A DNA stretch of 18,698 bases. Origin: JBEKYH01 sp049511115. Its GTDB lineage: Bacteria; Planctomycetota; Phycisphaerae; Tepidisphaerales; Tepidisphaeraceae. Positions 13,261-18,698 of this stretch are shown here, piece after piece; position 1 is the stretch's first letter, and each line of letters starts with the position of its first letter. The stretch is from positions 1 through 18,698 of the forward strand of contig JBEKYH010000034.1 of assembly GCA_049511115.1 (NCBI GenBank), read 5' to 3'. Below the pieces are notes generated by a model. The model worked only from the letters and a program-made list of their open reading frames with translations, did not search any database and was not told where the DNA came from. A program made the position numbers and the translations under genes.

Positions 13261-13440
13261 GATATAGGCTGCCGATACCGCCTAGGACTTAGGCAAAAGC
13301 CGACCGGGGCTGACGCCTCAAGATAGTTACGCCGCGAAAAGCGGATACGTCAGACCTCGCGGAAAGTTTGGACAAGCTGGGTTGCGAGCAATTTTTGTGC
13401 GGCTTGTCCATTGGGTTGTTCACGGCGTTGTTAACAATAT
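13261..13440 (+). promoter_or_regulatory. Hairpin-rich leader region of the porin gene
   Basis: With the two sites on either side, this accounts for the 365-base gap 13119-13483, which has no gene. Visible elements are: AGGC-aaa-AGCC / GGCT-gac-GCCT at 13291-13318, a two-helix stem with a 3x3 internal loop; CCGC-GAAAA-GCGG at 13332-13344; TGGACAAGC (13369-13377) paired with GCTTGTCCA (13402-13410) across 24 bases; and the palindrome TTGTTAACAA at 13428-13437. The first two suggest structured RNA; the last two could equally be operator DNA. I do not recognise a known riboswitch class and see no clear promoter. Confidence 0.4.
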
Positions 13441-13476
13441 TCCCGAAAAGGGAAAGGATCCCGAAAAGGGAAGGAG
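13441..13476 (+). repeat. Tandem 18-nt direct repeat overlapping the porin Shine-Dalgarno
   Basis: TCCCGAAAAGGGAAAGGA (13441-13458) is followed directly by TCCCGAAAAGGGAAGGAG (13459-13476). Each unit can fold as TCCC-GAAAA-GGGA, and the second ends in AAGGAG, the SD of the porin, seven bases before its ATG. Confidence 0.8.
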
Positions 13477-13483
13477 TCATTAT

Positions 13484-14794
13484 ATGACGGTTCGGAAATG
13501 TATCTTAGGCGCGGCGTTGACCGCGTTGGTCAGTGGTTCGGCTGCCATGGCGGCGGACCAGTCCACTCAGGCTGCGGCCGATCTTTCACAGTCTCCCCTG
13601 TCCTTGGCGCCCACGTACATGGACAGCACGCCGACGACGTTGACGCCGGCGATGTATCTGCTTGATCCGACCCCGGTCGGAAAGTGGCTGGAGAACAACA
13701 AGATCGACATCACCGGGTTTGCTGAGGGTGGTTACTTCTACGACACCAACAACCCCCGCCTGGGCACGGGTCCCACCAGCGACAACCCGACGTACATCAG
13801 CTTTCCCGGCCAGTACAGCAACCGCGGGCTGCTCGATCAGCTTGATTTGAGCATCTCCAAGACCATTGACACCACCAAGACCTGGGATTGGGGTTTCCTC
13901 TTCGAGAACGGCTATGGCGTGGATGATTCTTATATTCACTCCGACGGCGTTCTCGATAACCGGCCGCCCGGTAATCCCGAAAACCAGTACGACATCATTC
14001 AGGCCAATGTTTCGCTGCTCGTTCCCGTCGGTACGGGCCTCACGCTGACCGCCGGCAAGTTCGTGACGATCCTCTCCAACGAGGTCATCAACCCGACCGG
14101 CAATCTTTTCTTCACCCATAGCTATAACTTCTTCTATGGCGTCCCGGCCACCAGCACCGGCGTCACCGGCTCCTACACCTTCTCCAAGCTGGTCAACGGC
14201 AATGACCTGACCGTCCTGGCCGGCATCACCCGCGGCTGGAACCAGAGCTCGCGCGATAATAACGGCGCCATCGACGGCATCTTCCAGGCCAAGAGCAGCA
14301 TCACCTCCAAGCTGTCGGGCATTTTCAATATCGAGTTTGGCCCCGAAGCCACGGGCGACAACAGCGACTATTGGACGACCCCGGAATTGATCCTGAGCTA
14401 CGCCTATAGCGACCAGTTGACGTTTACGGGCGACTTCCTCTATTCCGACTTCCCGCATGGCGGGGCCGTCGCTCCTGACACCAACGCCCAGTGGTACGGC
14501 GCGGTCGGGTATGCCAGCTACAAGTTCAGCTCGTACTTCACCGCCAATCTCCGCGGCGAGTGGTACCGCGATCAGGGCGGCTTCACCACCGGCAATCAGG
14601 CCAACTACTATGAGGCCACTTTCGGCCTGGATATCCACCCGTTCCCCAACGACAACATCCTCCAGTGGCTGCAACTGCGGCCTGAGATTCGTCAGGACTG
14701 GTCGGATCGCCCGGTTTACAACATCAGCCACAACGATGGTGGCGGCGACTACCAGGAATTGACTGCCGCCATGGACGTGATCATGCAGTTCTAG
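13484..14794 (+). CDS. Outer-membrane beta-barrel porin, BBP2 (OmpL-like) family
   Basis: Predicted outer-membrane channel protein of 436 residues. The signal peptide MTVRKCILGAALTALVSGSA ends at AMA, with likely cleavage after residue 23. The mature chain alternates polar and aromatic residues throughout: ITGFAEGGYFYDTN, LDLSISKTIDTTKTWDWGFLF, ANVSLLVPVGTGLTLTAGKF, NFFYGVPATSTGVTGSYTFS, YSDQLTFTGDFLYSDF. It ends with Phe (DVIMQF), the usual recognition end for outer-membrane assembly. The GxFE/GYF opening and the TAGKF...NPTGN segment resemble the putative beta-barrel porin-2 family. The solute is unknown. ATG 13484 is preceded by AAGGAG at seven bases and begins the signal peptide; the open frame back to 13382 is leader sequence. 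A strong SD, C-ending codons and a strong terminator suggest high expression. Confidence 0.85.
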   Translation: MTVRKCILGAALTALVSGSAAMAADQSTQAAADLSQSPLSLAPTYMDSTPTTLTPAMYLLDPTPVGKWLENNKIDITGFAEGGYFYDTNNPRLGTGPTSDNPTYISFPGQYSNRGLLDQLDLSISKTIDTTKTWDWGFLFENGYGVDDSYIHSDGVLDNRPPGNPENQYDIIQANVSLLVPVGTGLTLTAGKFVTILSNEVINPTGNLFFTHSYNFFYGVPATSTGVTGSYTFSKLVNGNDLTVLAGITRGWNQSSRDNNGAIDGIFQAKSSITSKLSGIFNIEFGPEATGDNSDYWTTPELILSYAYSDQLTFTGDFLYSDFPHGGAVAPDTNAQWYGAVGYASYKFSSYFTANLRGEWYRDQGGFTTGNQANYYEATFGLDIHPFPNDNILQWLQLRPEIRQDWSDRPVYNISHNDGGGDYQELTAAMDVIMQF

Positions 14795-14820
14795 TGGCTG
14801 GTTGCTCCTGGATTGAACTT

Positions 14821-14856
14821 ACGGGCGTCGCGGTTTAACTGCGGCGCCCGTTTTTT
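14821..14856 (+). terminator. Rho-independent terminator of the porin gene
   Basis: ACGGGCG-T-CGC (14821-14831) pairs with GCG-G-CGCCCGT (14841-14851), an 11-bp stem including one T-G pair, with a 9-nt loop and a run of six T (14851-14856). It begins 26 bases after the porin stop. Confidence 0.92.
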
Positions 14857-14860
14857 GTTG

Positions 14861-14879
14861 GATTCGCGTGGGCCGAATC
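14861..14879. promoter_or_regulatory. Inverted repeat upstream of the ACT-domain gene
   Basis: GATTCG (14861-14866) and CGAATC (14874-14879) are separated by seven bases. They lie 55 bases before the ACT-domain start and just past the porin terminator. This is a possible operator half-site pair; no clear -35/-10 pair accompanies it. Confidence 0.25.
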
Positions 14880-14934
14880 GGCTTGCGAAAGTTTTTATGG
14901 CAACGGGCGAAGCGTTCAGGTAAGCTTTTGAGCG

Positions 14935-15411
14935 ATGGAAGAGAGCGTCCTGCCCCAGACTCAGGAGGGTGCGGGGTTTGAACCGACGGTGGTGCGGCAA
15001 TTCACGGTTTTCCTGGAAAACCGGGTTGGGCGGCTGCAATCACTGGTTCGCGCCCTGGAAGGAAGCGAGGGGCGGATCGTCGCCATATCCATCGAGGAAT
15101 CCGCCGATTGCGCGCTGGTGCGAATGGTTTGCTCTGATCCTGATCTGGCCCGGCGCGTTTTGCATGACGCGGGGTTTTCATTTGGCGAAACAGAATTGCT
15201 GGCGGTTGAATTGCCCAAGCGGGCGGCAGAGCCGCTCATGGCGATCTGTTCGGCCCTCCTGGCTGCGGAAATCAACATACATTACGTCTATCCGCTGCTG
15301 GTGCGGCCGCATGGGCCGGCGCTCGTGCTCAATGTCGAGGATCGGACGCTGGCGTCGCAGCTTCTTATCCGCAAGGGGTTCAAGCTGTTGGCGGAGAGCG
15401 ATTTGAAGTAA
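14935..15411 (+). CDS. Tandem ACT-domain protein
   Basis: Small cytosolic protein of 158 residues made of two ACT-like modules and little else. Module 1 (about 18-92) begins VVRQFTVFLENRVGRLQSLVRALE, the classic beta strand followed by a Gly-x-Leu helix, and continues IVAISIEESADCALVRMVCSDPDLARRVLHDAG. Module 2 (about 97-156) reads PLMAICSALLAAEINIHYVYPLLVRP, ALVLNVEDRTLASQLLIRKGF. Free-standing ACT pairs usually bind amino acids and regulate metabolism or transport. No catalytic domain is attached and no target gene is adjacent, so the ligand is unknown. ATG 14935 has only a weak, distant AGG. Its 3' end converges with the secreted-protein gene on the other strand, 43 bases away, with no clear terminator. 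Confidence 0.8.
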   Translation: MEESVLPQTQEGAGFEPTVVRQFTVFLENRVGRLQSLVRALEGSEGRIVAISIEESADCALVRMVCSDPDLARRVLHDAGFSFGETELLAVELPKRAAEPLMAICSALLAAEINIHYVYPLLVRPHGPALVLNVEDRTLASQLLIRKGFKLLAESDLK

Positions 15412-15454
15412 TTCGGGGAGAGGCGCGGCTGGTTGGAGCTATGCCTGTTTGAGG

Positions 15455-16240
15455 TTATGGTCGAGTTGTCGGGAGCGAGAGAAAATCGGCGGGCAGATCA
15501 ATCTCACGCCGTGCCTCGGTTTTTCCCATGACAATGCCGCCGAGCAGGGGAACCCACTTGATCGGCGCCGCCGTGGCCCGGTATTCGTCGTTGCTGGCGA
15601 AGCGTTCGCGCCGCAGGACTTTATTGCTCTGGGTCAATTCGCTCCAGCCGCCGAACTCGTTGCTGAAGTACCAGAGTTCGACCCGCCAGATCACTTCGCC
15701 GCCTTTATCGCTGTGAAAGTCGTTGGAGCGGATGCGCTCGACGAGGGCGACGGCACGCTCATGATCGCCGGTGAGAGTCATGATGCGGCTGATGTTGTAG
15801 AAGGACTTTACGTCGCTGGCGATGGCGTTGATCTGGGTGCGGTCGTCATCGGTCAGCGGGCCGGCATCGGGGTCTGCCGGCTCGCGCGTATACCAGGACA
15901 TGTTGACGCCATGCAGGATCGCGCCGTCCTTGAGGGTGAGCAGCAGGTCGTAGGGAGTTGCGGGAAGCAGGTCGTGGAAAGTCAGGATGTGGTCCTGCAG
16001 GTTGCCGGTCATGGCGGGACCGTCTTCGCCGGGTTGAGGGGGAGGGGAGAGGATTGTGGCGGATTTGACGGAGAGGGCGTCGGGGAGATGGACGACGAGA
16101 TCGGCGGCGCGGGAAGGGGCGGCCAGCGCGACTGTCAATACCAACGCTAGGAAAGTGGCGAGTAAAGGCTGAGCGATTCGTGCAAAGCCCCCTCCCCGAC
16201 CCTCCCCCGGAGTACCGGGGGCGGGGGGAAGAGGCGTCAT
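15455..16240 (-). CDS. Unrecognised secreted protein; start placed between two DNA repeats
   Basis: I do not recognise the family. A hydrophobic export signal is clear (PLLATFLALVLTVALAAPSRA, cleavage before ADLVVHLPDALSV). The mature part of about 215 residues is soluble: a beta-rich N-terminal half (SVKSATILSPP, DHILTFHDLLPATPYDLLLTLKDG, probably an Ig-like or sandwich fold), then a helical half with Trp/Tyr-rich segments (GEVIWRVELWYFSNEFGGWSEL). The frame is open to an ATG at 16321, five bases past the thrS stop, but residues encoded there are translated palindromic repeat. From ATG 16240 the product is 261 residues, with the first 20 or so still encoded by repeat copy C. No start has a strong SD. 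It probably follows thrS in the same transcript. Function unknown. Confidence 0.6.
   Translation of the reverse strand: MTPLPPAPGTPGEGRGGGFARIAQPLLATFLALVLTVALAAPSRAADLVVHLPDALSVKSATILSPPPQPGEDGPAMTGNLQDHILTFHDLLPATPYDLLLTLKDGAILHGVNMSWYTREPADPDAGPLTDDDRTQINAIASDVKSFYNISRIMTLTGDHERAVALVERIRSNDFHSDKGGEVIWRVELWYFSNEFGGWSELTQSNKVLRRERFASNDEYRATAAPIKWVPLLGGIVMGKTEARREIDLPADFLSLPTTRP
16186..16226. repeat. Palindromic repeat copy C (GGGGG subtype)
   Basis: CCCCCGG (16204-16210) and CCGGGGG (16215-16221) pair across a 4-nt loop, preceded by AGCCCCCTCCCCGACC and followed by CGGGG. It is nearly the same as copy D (10633-10675). It lies within the probable coding start of the secreted protein on the minus strand. 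Confidence 0.8.
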
Positions 16241-16251
16241 CGAAGCTCGAA

Positions 16252-16295
16252 GAACCCTCACCCCGACCCTCTCCCTTGGTGCACGGAGAGGGGGA
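16252..16295. repeat. Palindromic repeat copy B (GGAGAGGG subtype)
   Basis: CCCTCTCC (16267-16274) and GGAGAGGG (16285-16292) enclose a 10-nt loop. The lead GAACCCTCACCCCG is shared with copy A inside argS. It lies 31 bases after the thrS stop on the minus strand and 26 bases from copy C. Confidence 0.85.
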
Positions 16296-16325
16296 GAATG
16301 CGCTAATCTGTCGCGCCGCATGGCA

Positions 16326-18335
16326 TCAGCTCTTGAGAGAGCGGGATTGTGCTTCCTGAACCGTTCGCTGGGTGAACTCGGCCAAGCCCATTACCTGTTG
16401 TTGGCCGGTGCGGGTGCGGACGGCGACGGTTTGGGTCTGCTCTTCTTTTTCGCCAAGCACCAACTGGTAGGGAATTTTCGCCAGCGTGGCGTTGCGAATT
16501 TTGGCACCGACTTTTTCGGGGCCAAGGTGCGATTCGACGCGCAAGCCGGCGGCGACCAACTGCTCGCGCACCTTGGCGGCGTAGTCGTTGAAGCGGTCGC
16601 TGATGGTCAGGACGGCGACCTGCACGGGGGCGAGCCAGAGGGGGAAGGCGCCTTCAAAATGTTCGATTAAAACGCCGATGAAACGCTCCATGCTGCCGAA
16701 GGGGGCGCGGTGGATCATGACCGGGGCGTGCGGCTTGTTGTCGGCGCCGGTGTAAGTGAGGTTGAAGCGCTGGGGAAGCTGGTAGTCGACCTGCACGGTG
16801 CCGAGTTGCCATGAGCGACCGATGACGTCCTTGACCACGAAGTCGATCTTGGGGCCGTAGAAGGCGGCCTCGCCGGGTTCGGTGGTGAAATCCACGCCGA
16901 GCGATTTGGCGGCGGCCAGGCAGGCGGCTTCGGCCTTGTCCCATTGATCGGCGCTGCCGACGTACTTGGCGCTGTCCGGATCGCGCAGGCCGACGCGCAC
17001 GCGGTAGTCGCTCATGCCCAGCGTCGCGAAGACGATTTTTACGAGGTCGAGGCAGCCGTGCAGTTCGGCGGGGAGTTGCTCCTCGGTGCAGAAGAGGTGG
17101 GCGTCGTCCTGGGTGAAGCCGCGCACGCGGGTCATGCCGCCGAGTTCGCCGCTTTTTTCCCAGCGATAAACCGTGCCGAACTCGGCGAGGCGCACAGGCA
17201 GATCGCGGTAGCTGTGCGGGTCGGAGGCGAAAATCTTGATGTGGTGCGGGCAATTCATCGGCTTGAGCAAATAGCCGTCGATCTCCCCCTTGCCCATGCG
17301 GACGCTCAGCTCCGAGCAACTGCAATGTTCCTCGGCGAGGGCGTCGATCTGTTCCTGGTCGATCAGCGGCGGGAATTGCGAGGCGCGGTAGTAGGGATAG
17401 TGGCCGCTGGTTTTGTAGAGGCCGAGCCTGCCGATGTGCGGGGTGAAGACCTGGCTGTAGCCCTGGCGGGTGAGGTGTTCGCTGATGAACTTTTGCAGTT
17501 CGCCGCGCACGATCGCGCCCTTGGGCTTCCAGAGGACTAATCCCTGTCCGACGGCTTCGTCGATCGCGAACAAACCCAGTTGGGGGCCGAGGACGCGGTG
17601 ATCGCGCTTCTTGGCTTCCTCTTGTAGTTGGGTAAATTTCTCGATCTCCTTTTTATCGAAGAAGGCGGTGCCGTAAATGCGGGTAAGCTGCTGCTTGGTG
17701 GCGTCGCCGCGCCAATAAGCGCCGGCCACGGTCAGGAGCTTGAACGCCTTGATTTTTCCGGTGCTCGGGACGTGCGGGCCGCGGCACAGGTCGAGGAAAT
17801 CGCCCTGACGATAGGTGGAGACCGTCTTTTCACCGGCGGCGGCGAGTTCGTCGATGATCTCGTCCTTGAAGCGCTGGCCTTCGCCTCTGAGCAGCTCCTT
17901 GGCTTTGTCGGTCGTCACTTCGTCGCGCGCGAAGGCGTAATCAGCGTCGATGATTTTCTGCATCTCCGCTTCGACCTTGGGCAGTTCCTCCATGGAGAAA
18001 CCCGGCGGCAATTCAAAGTCGTAGTAGAAGCGATCGTCCACAACCGGGCCGATGGTGTACTGGACTTTGTCTCCGTAGAGATGGCGCAGGGCCTGGGCGA
18101 GGATGTGGGCGGTGCTGTGGCGCAGGACGAAGAGGCCGTCGGGGTCGCGGTCGGTGATGATGGCCAGGTCGTGATTGCCGGTGAGTTTGTGGGTCAGGTC
18201 CACCAGCTTTTTGTCGACGCGCCCAACGATCGCGGCGGCGGCGAGGCGCTTGCCGATGGATTCGGCCACCTCGCGCACGGTGATGCCGTCGGGGAATTCT
18301 TTCACACTGCCATCAGGGAGAGTTACCGCAGCCAT
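16326..18335 (-). CDS. thrS: Threonyl-tRNA synthetase
   Basis: Class II aminoacyl-tRNA synthetase charging tRNA-Thr and editing Ser-tRNA-Thr; 669 residues, full length. Domains in order are: TGS (about 1-62); the N2 editing domain with HSTAH (His73, His77) and CRGPHV (Cys184, His188); the class II core with LYKTSGHYPYYRASQFPPL, LKPMNCPHHI (zinc-ligand Cys362), FGTVYRWEKSGELGGMTRVRGFTQDDAHLF and MIHRAPFGSMERFIGVLIEHFEG; and the C-terminal anticodon-binding domain (PLWLAPVQVAVLTIS...IPYQLVLGEKE). A modest insert (IDQEQIDALAEEHCSCSELSVRMG) precedes the MNCPHH motif. ATG 18335 has GAGG five bases upstream. It follows the glyS gene by 49 bases, so the two synthetases probably share control, perhaps with an extra promoter in the gap. 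Confidence 0.98.
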   Translation of the reverse strand: MAAVTLPDGSVKEFPDGITVREVAESIGKRLAAAAIVGRVDKKLVDLTHKLTGNHDLAIITDRDPDGLFVLRHSTAHILAQALRHLYGDKVQYTIGPVVDDRFYYDFELPPGFSMEELPKVEAEMQKIIDADYAFARDEVTTDKAKELLRGEGQRFKDEIIDELAAAGEKTVSTYRQGDFLDLCRGPHVPSTGKIKAFKLLTVAGAYWRGDATKQQLTRIYGTAFFDKKEIEKFTQLQEEAKKRDHRVLGPQLGLFAIDEAVGQGLVLWKPKGAIVRGELQKFISEHLTRQGYSQVFTPHIGRLGLYKTSGHYPYYRASQFPPLIDQEQIDALAEEHCSCSELSVRMGKGEIDGYLLKPMNCPHHIKIFASDPHSYRDLPVRLAEFGTVYRWEKSGELGGMTRVRGFTQDDAHLFCTEEQLPAELHGCLDLVKIVFATLGMSDYRVRVGLRDPDSAKYVGSADQWDKAEAACLAAAKSLGVDFTTEPGEAAFYGPKIDFVVKDVIGRSWQLGTVQVDYQLPQRFNLTYTGADNKPHAPVMIHRAPFGSMERFIGVLIEHFEGAFPLWLAPVQVAVLTISDRFNDYAAKVREQLVAAGLRVESHLGPEKVGAKIRNATLAKIPYQLVLGEKEEQTQTVAVRTRTGQQQVMGLAEFTQRTVQEAQSRSLKS

Positions 18336-18362
18336 ATCCGCCTCAATCGGCTATCCGTTGCA

Positions 18363-18368
18363 ATTATA
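18363..18368 (-). promoter_or_regulatory. Possible -10 box in the glyS-thrS gap
   Basis: A perfect TATAAT on the minus strand lies 27 bases before the thrS ATG. No good -35 hexamer stands 15-19 bp upstream, and that region overlaps the 3' end of glyS. It could supply thrS with its own promoter in addition to read-through. Confidence 0.35.
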
Positions 18369-18384
18369 TCTATGCGATCAAAAT

Positions 18385-18698
18385 TTATGCGCTCAGTTGT
18401 TCGATCAAAAACGTCTTCACTTTATCAATCGCGATCCGCTCCTGCTTTTGCGTGTCGCGGTGGCGGATGGTGACGGTCTGATCCTGCATCGTCTGGCCGT
18501 CAATCGTCACGCAGAACGGCGTGCCGATTTCGTCCATGCGGGCGTAACGCTTGCCGATGGACTGCTTGGGATCGTATTCGCAGGTGAAGTGATTGCGAAG
18601 ATCGAGGTAAAGCTTCTCGGCCACCTCGGGCATGCCTTCTTTGTTGACCAGGGGGAAGATGCCGAGCTTGATCGGCGCGAAGCGCGGCAGGAATTTCA
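18385..18698 (-). CDS. glyS: Glycyl-tRNA synthetase (dimeric type), C-terminal part
   Basis: The gene enters from the right edge of the window; the frame is open from 18696 to TAA at 18387-18385, giving 103 visible residues. The visible chain is the anticodon-binding domain: FLPRFAPIKLGIFPLVNK, VAEKLYLDLRNHF, then SIGKRYARMDEIGTPFCVTI and DQTVTIRHRDTQKQERI. The DEIGTPFC and DQTVT-RxRDT blocks are characteristic of the single-chain alpha2 GlyRS found in Thermus, Gram-positives and eukaryotes, not of the alpha2-beta2 GlyQ/GlyS enzyme. Start and catalytic domain lie outside the window. The ATG at 18633 is internal to the domain and not a start. Confidence 0.93.
   Translation of the reverse strand, partial: KFLPRFAPIKLGIFPLVNKEGMPEVAEKLYLDLRNHFTCEYDPKQSIGKRYARMDEIGTPFCVTIDGQTMQDQTVTIRHRDTQKQERIAIDKVKTFLIEQLSA

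Noticed and set aside
13261..13360. c-di-GMP (GEMM) or other known riboswitch
   Set aside because: AGGCAAAAGCC and GACGCC recall GEMM, but the conserved CGCAAAGCC block and the second helix are absent.
13586..14731. 381-codon minus-strand ORF
   Set aside because: It is antisense to the porin, which has an SD, signal peptide and terminator.
1..18698. Defence system, CRISPR array, prophage, integron or secondary-metabolite cluster
   Set aside because: No such genes, repeats with spacers, integrases or synthases are visible; the coding content is housekeeping and envelope.

Overview
The window looks like an accessory-free chromosomal segment from a GC-rich, diderm, environmental bacterium, most likely Planctomycetota (Phycisphaerae-like). 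The reasons are a BBP2-type beta-barrel porin with a terminal Phe, a GTP-dependent PEP carboxykinase, a long-form NadA, a dimeric-type GlyRS next to ThrRS, and several uncharacterised secreted proteins. The lineage is an inference from gene content and style; no rRNA is present to prove it. I see no phage, IS transposase, CRISPR array, tRNA or rRNA gene.

Layout. 1-2561 (+): the 3' end of an unrecognised gene, then pckG (gluconeogenesis/anaplerosis). 2730-5960 (-): argS, a VOC-fold protein and a secreted SGNH/GDSL hydrolase, closely spaced and probably one transcript. 6156-8445 (+): a promoter, an SD-proximal hairpin and a secreted S41 C-terminal-processing protease. 8454-10063 (-): a STAS-domain protein, then a divergent RNase HII/HIII-like nuclease with a -10 box so close to its ATG that the mRNA may be leaderless. 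10064-10686: an AT-richer gap with a perfect TTGACA box and, about 370 bases on, a textbook terminator on the + strand but no convincing gene; this is a candidate non-coding RNA. 10687-13118 (-): a DHH/DHHA1 phosphoesterase (NrnA-like) and nadA. 13119-13483: a hairpin-rich leader. 13484-14794 (+): the porin, with a strong terminator. 14935-15411 (+): a tandem-ACT protein. 15455-18698 (-): the 3' end of glyS (glyQS type), thrS and an unknown secreted protein.

The genes are mainly housekeeping (three aminoacyl-tRNA synthetases, NAD synthesis, gluconeogenesis, RNA turnover, envelope) and do not form one system. The most unusual content lies between and inside genes. (i) Palindromic repeats of two subtypes occur; one copy sits in frame inside argS, and two more sit where the N-terminus of a secreted protein is encoded. 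(ii) A second repeat family has an 8-9-nt internal period and includes an inverted pair resembling a MITE. (iii) The porin leader has at least five hairpins, three with the same GAAAA loop, two of them forming a tandem direct repeat that ends in the Shine-Dalgarno sequence. (iv) The possible orphan RNA lies at about 10.15-10.56 kb.
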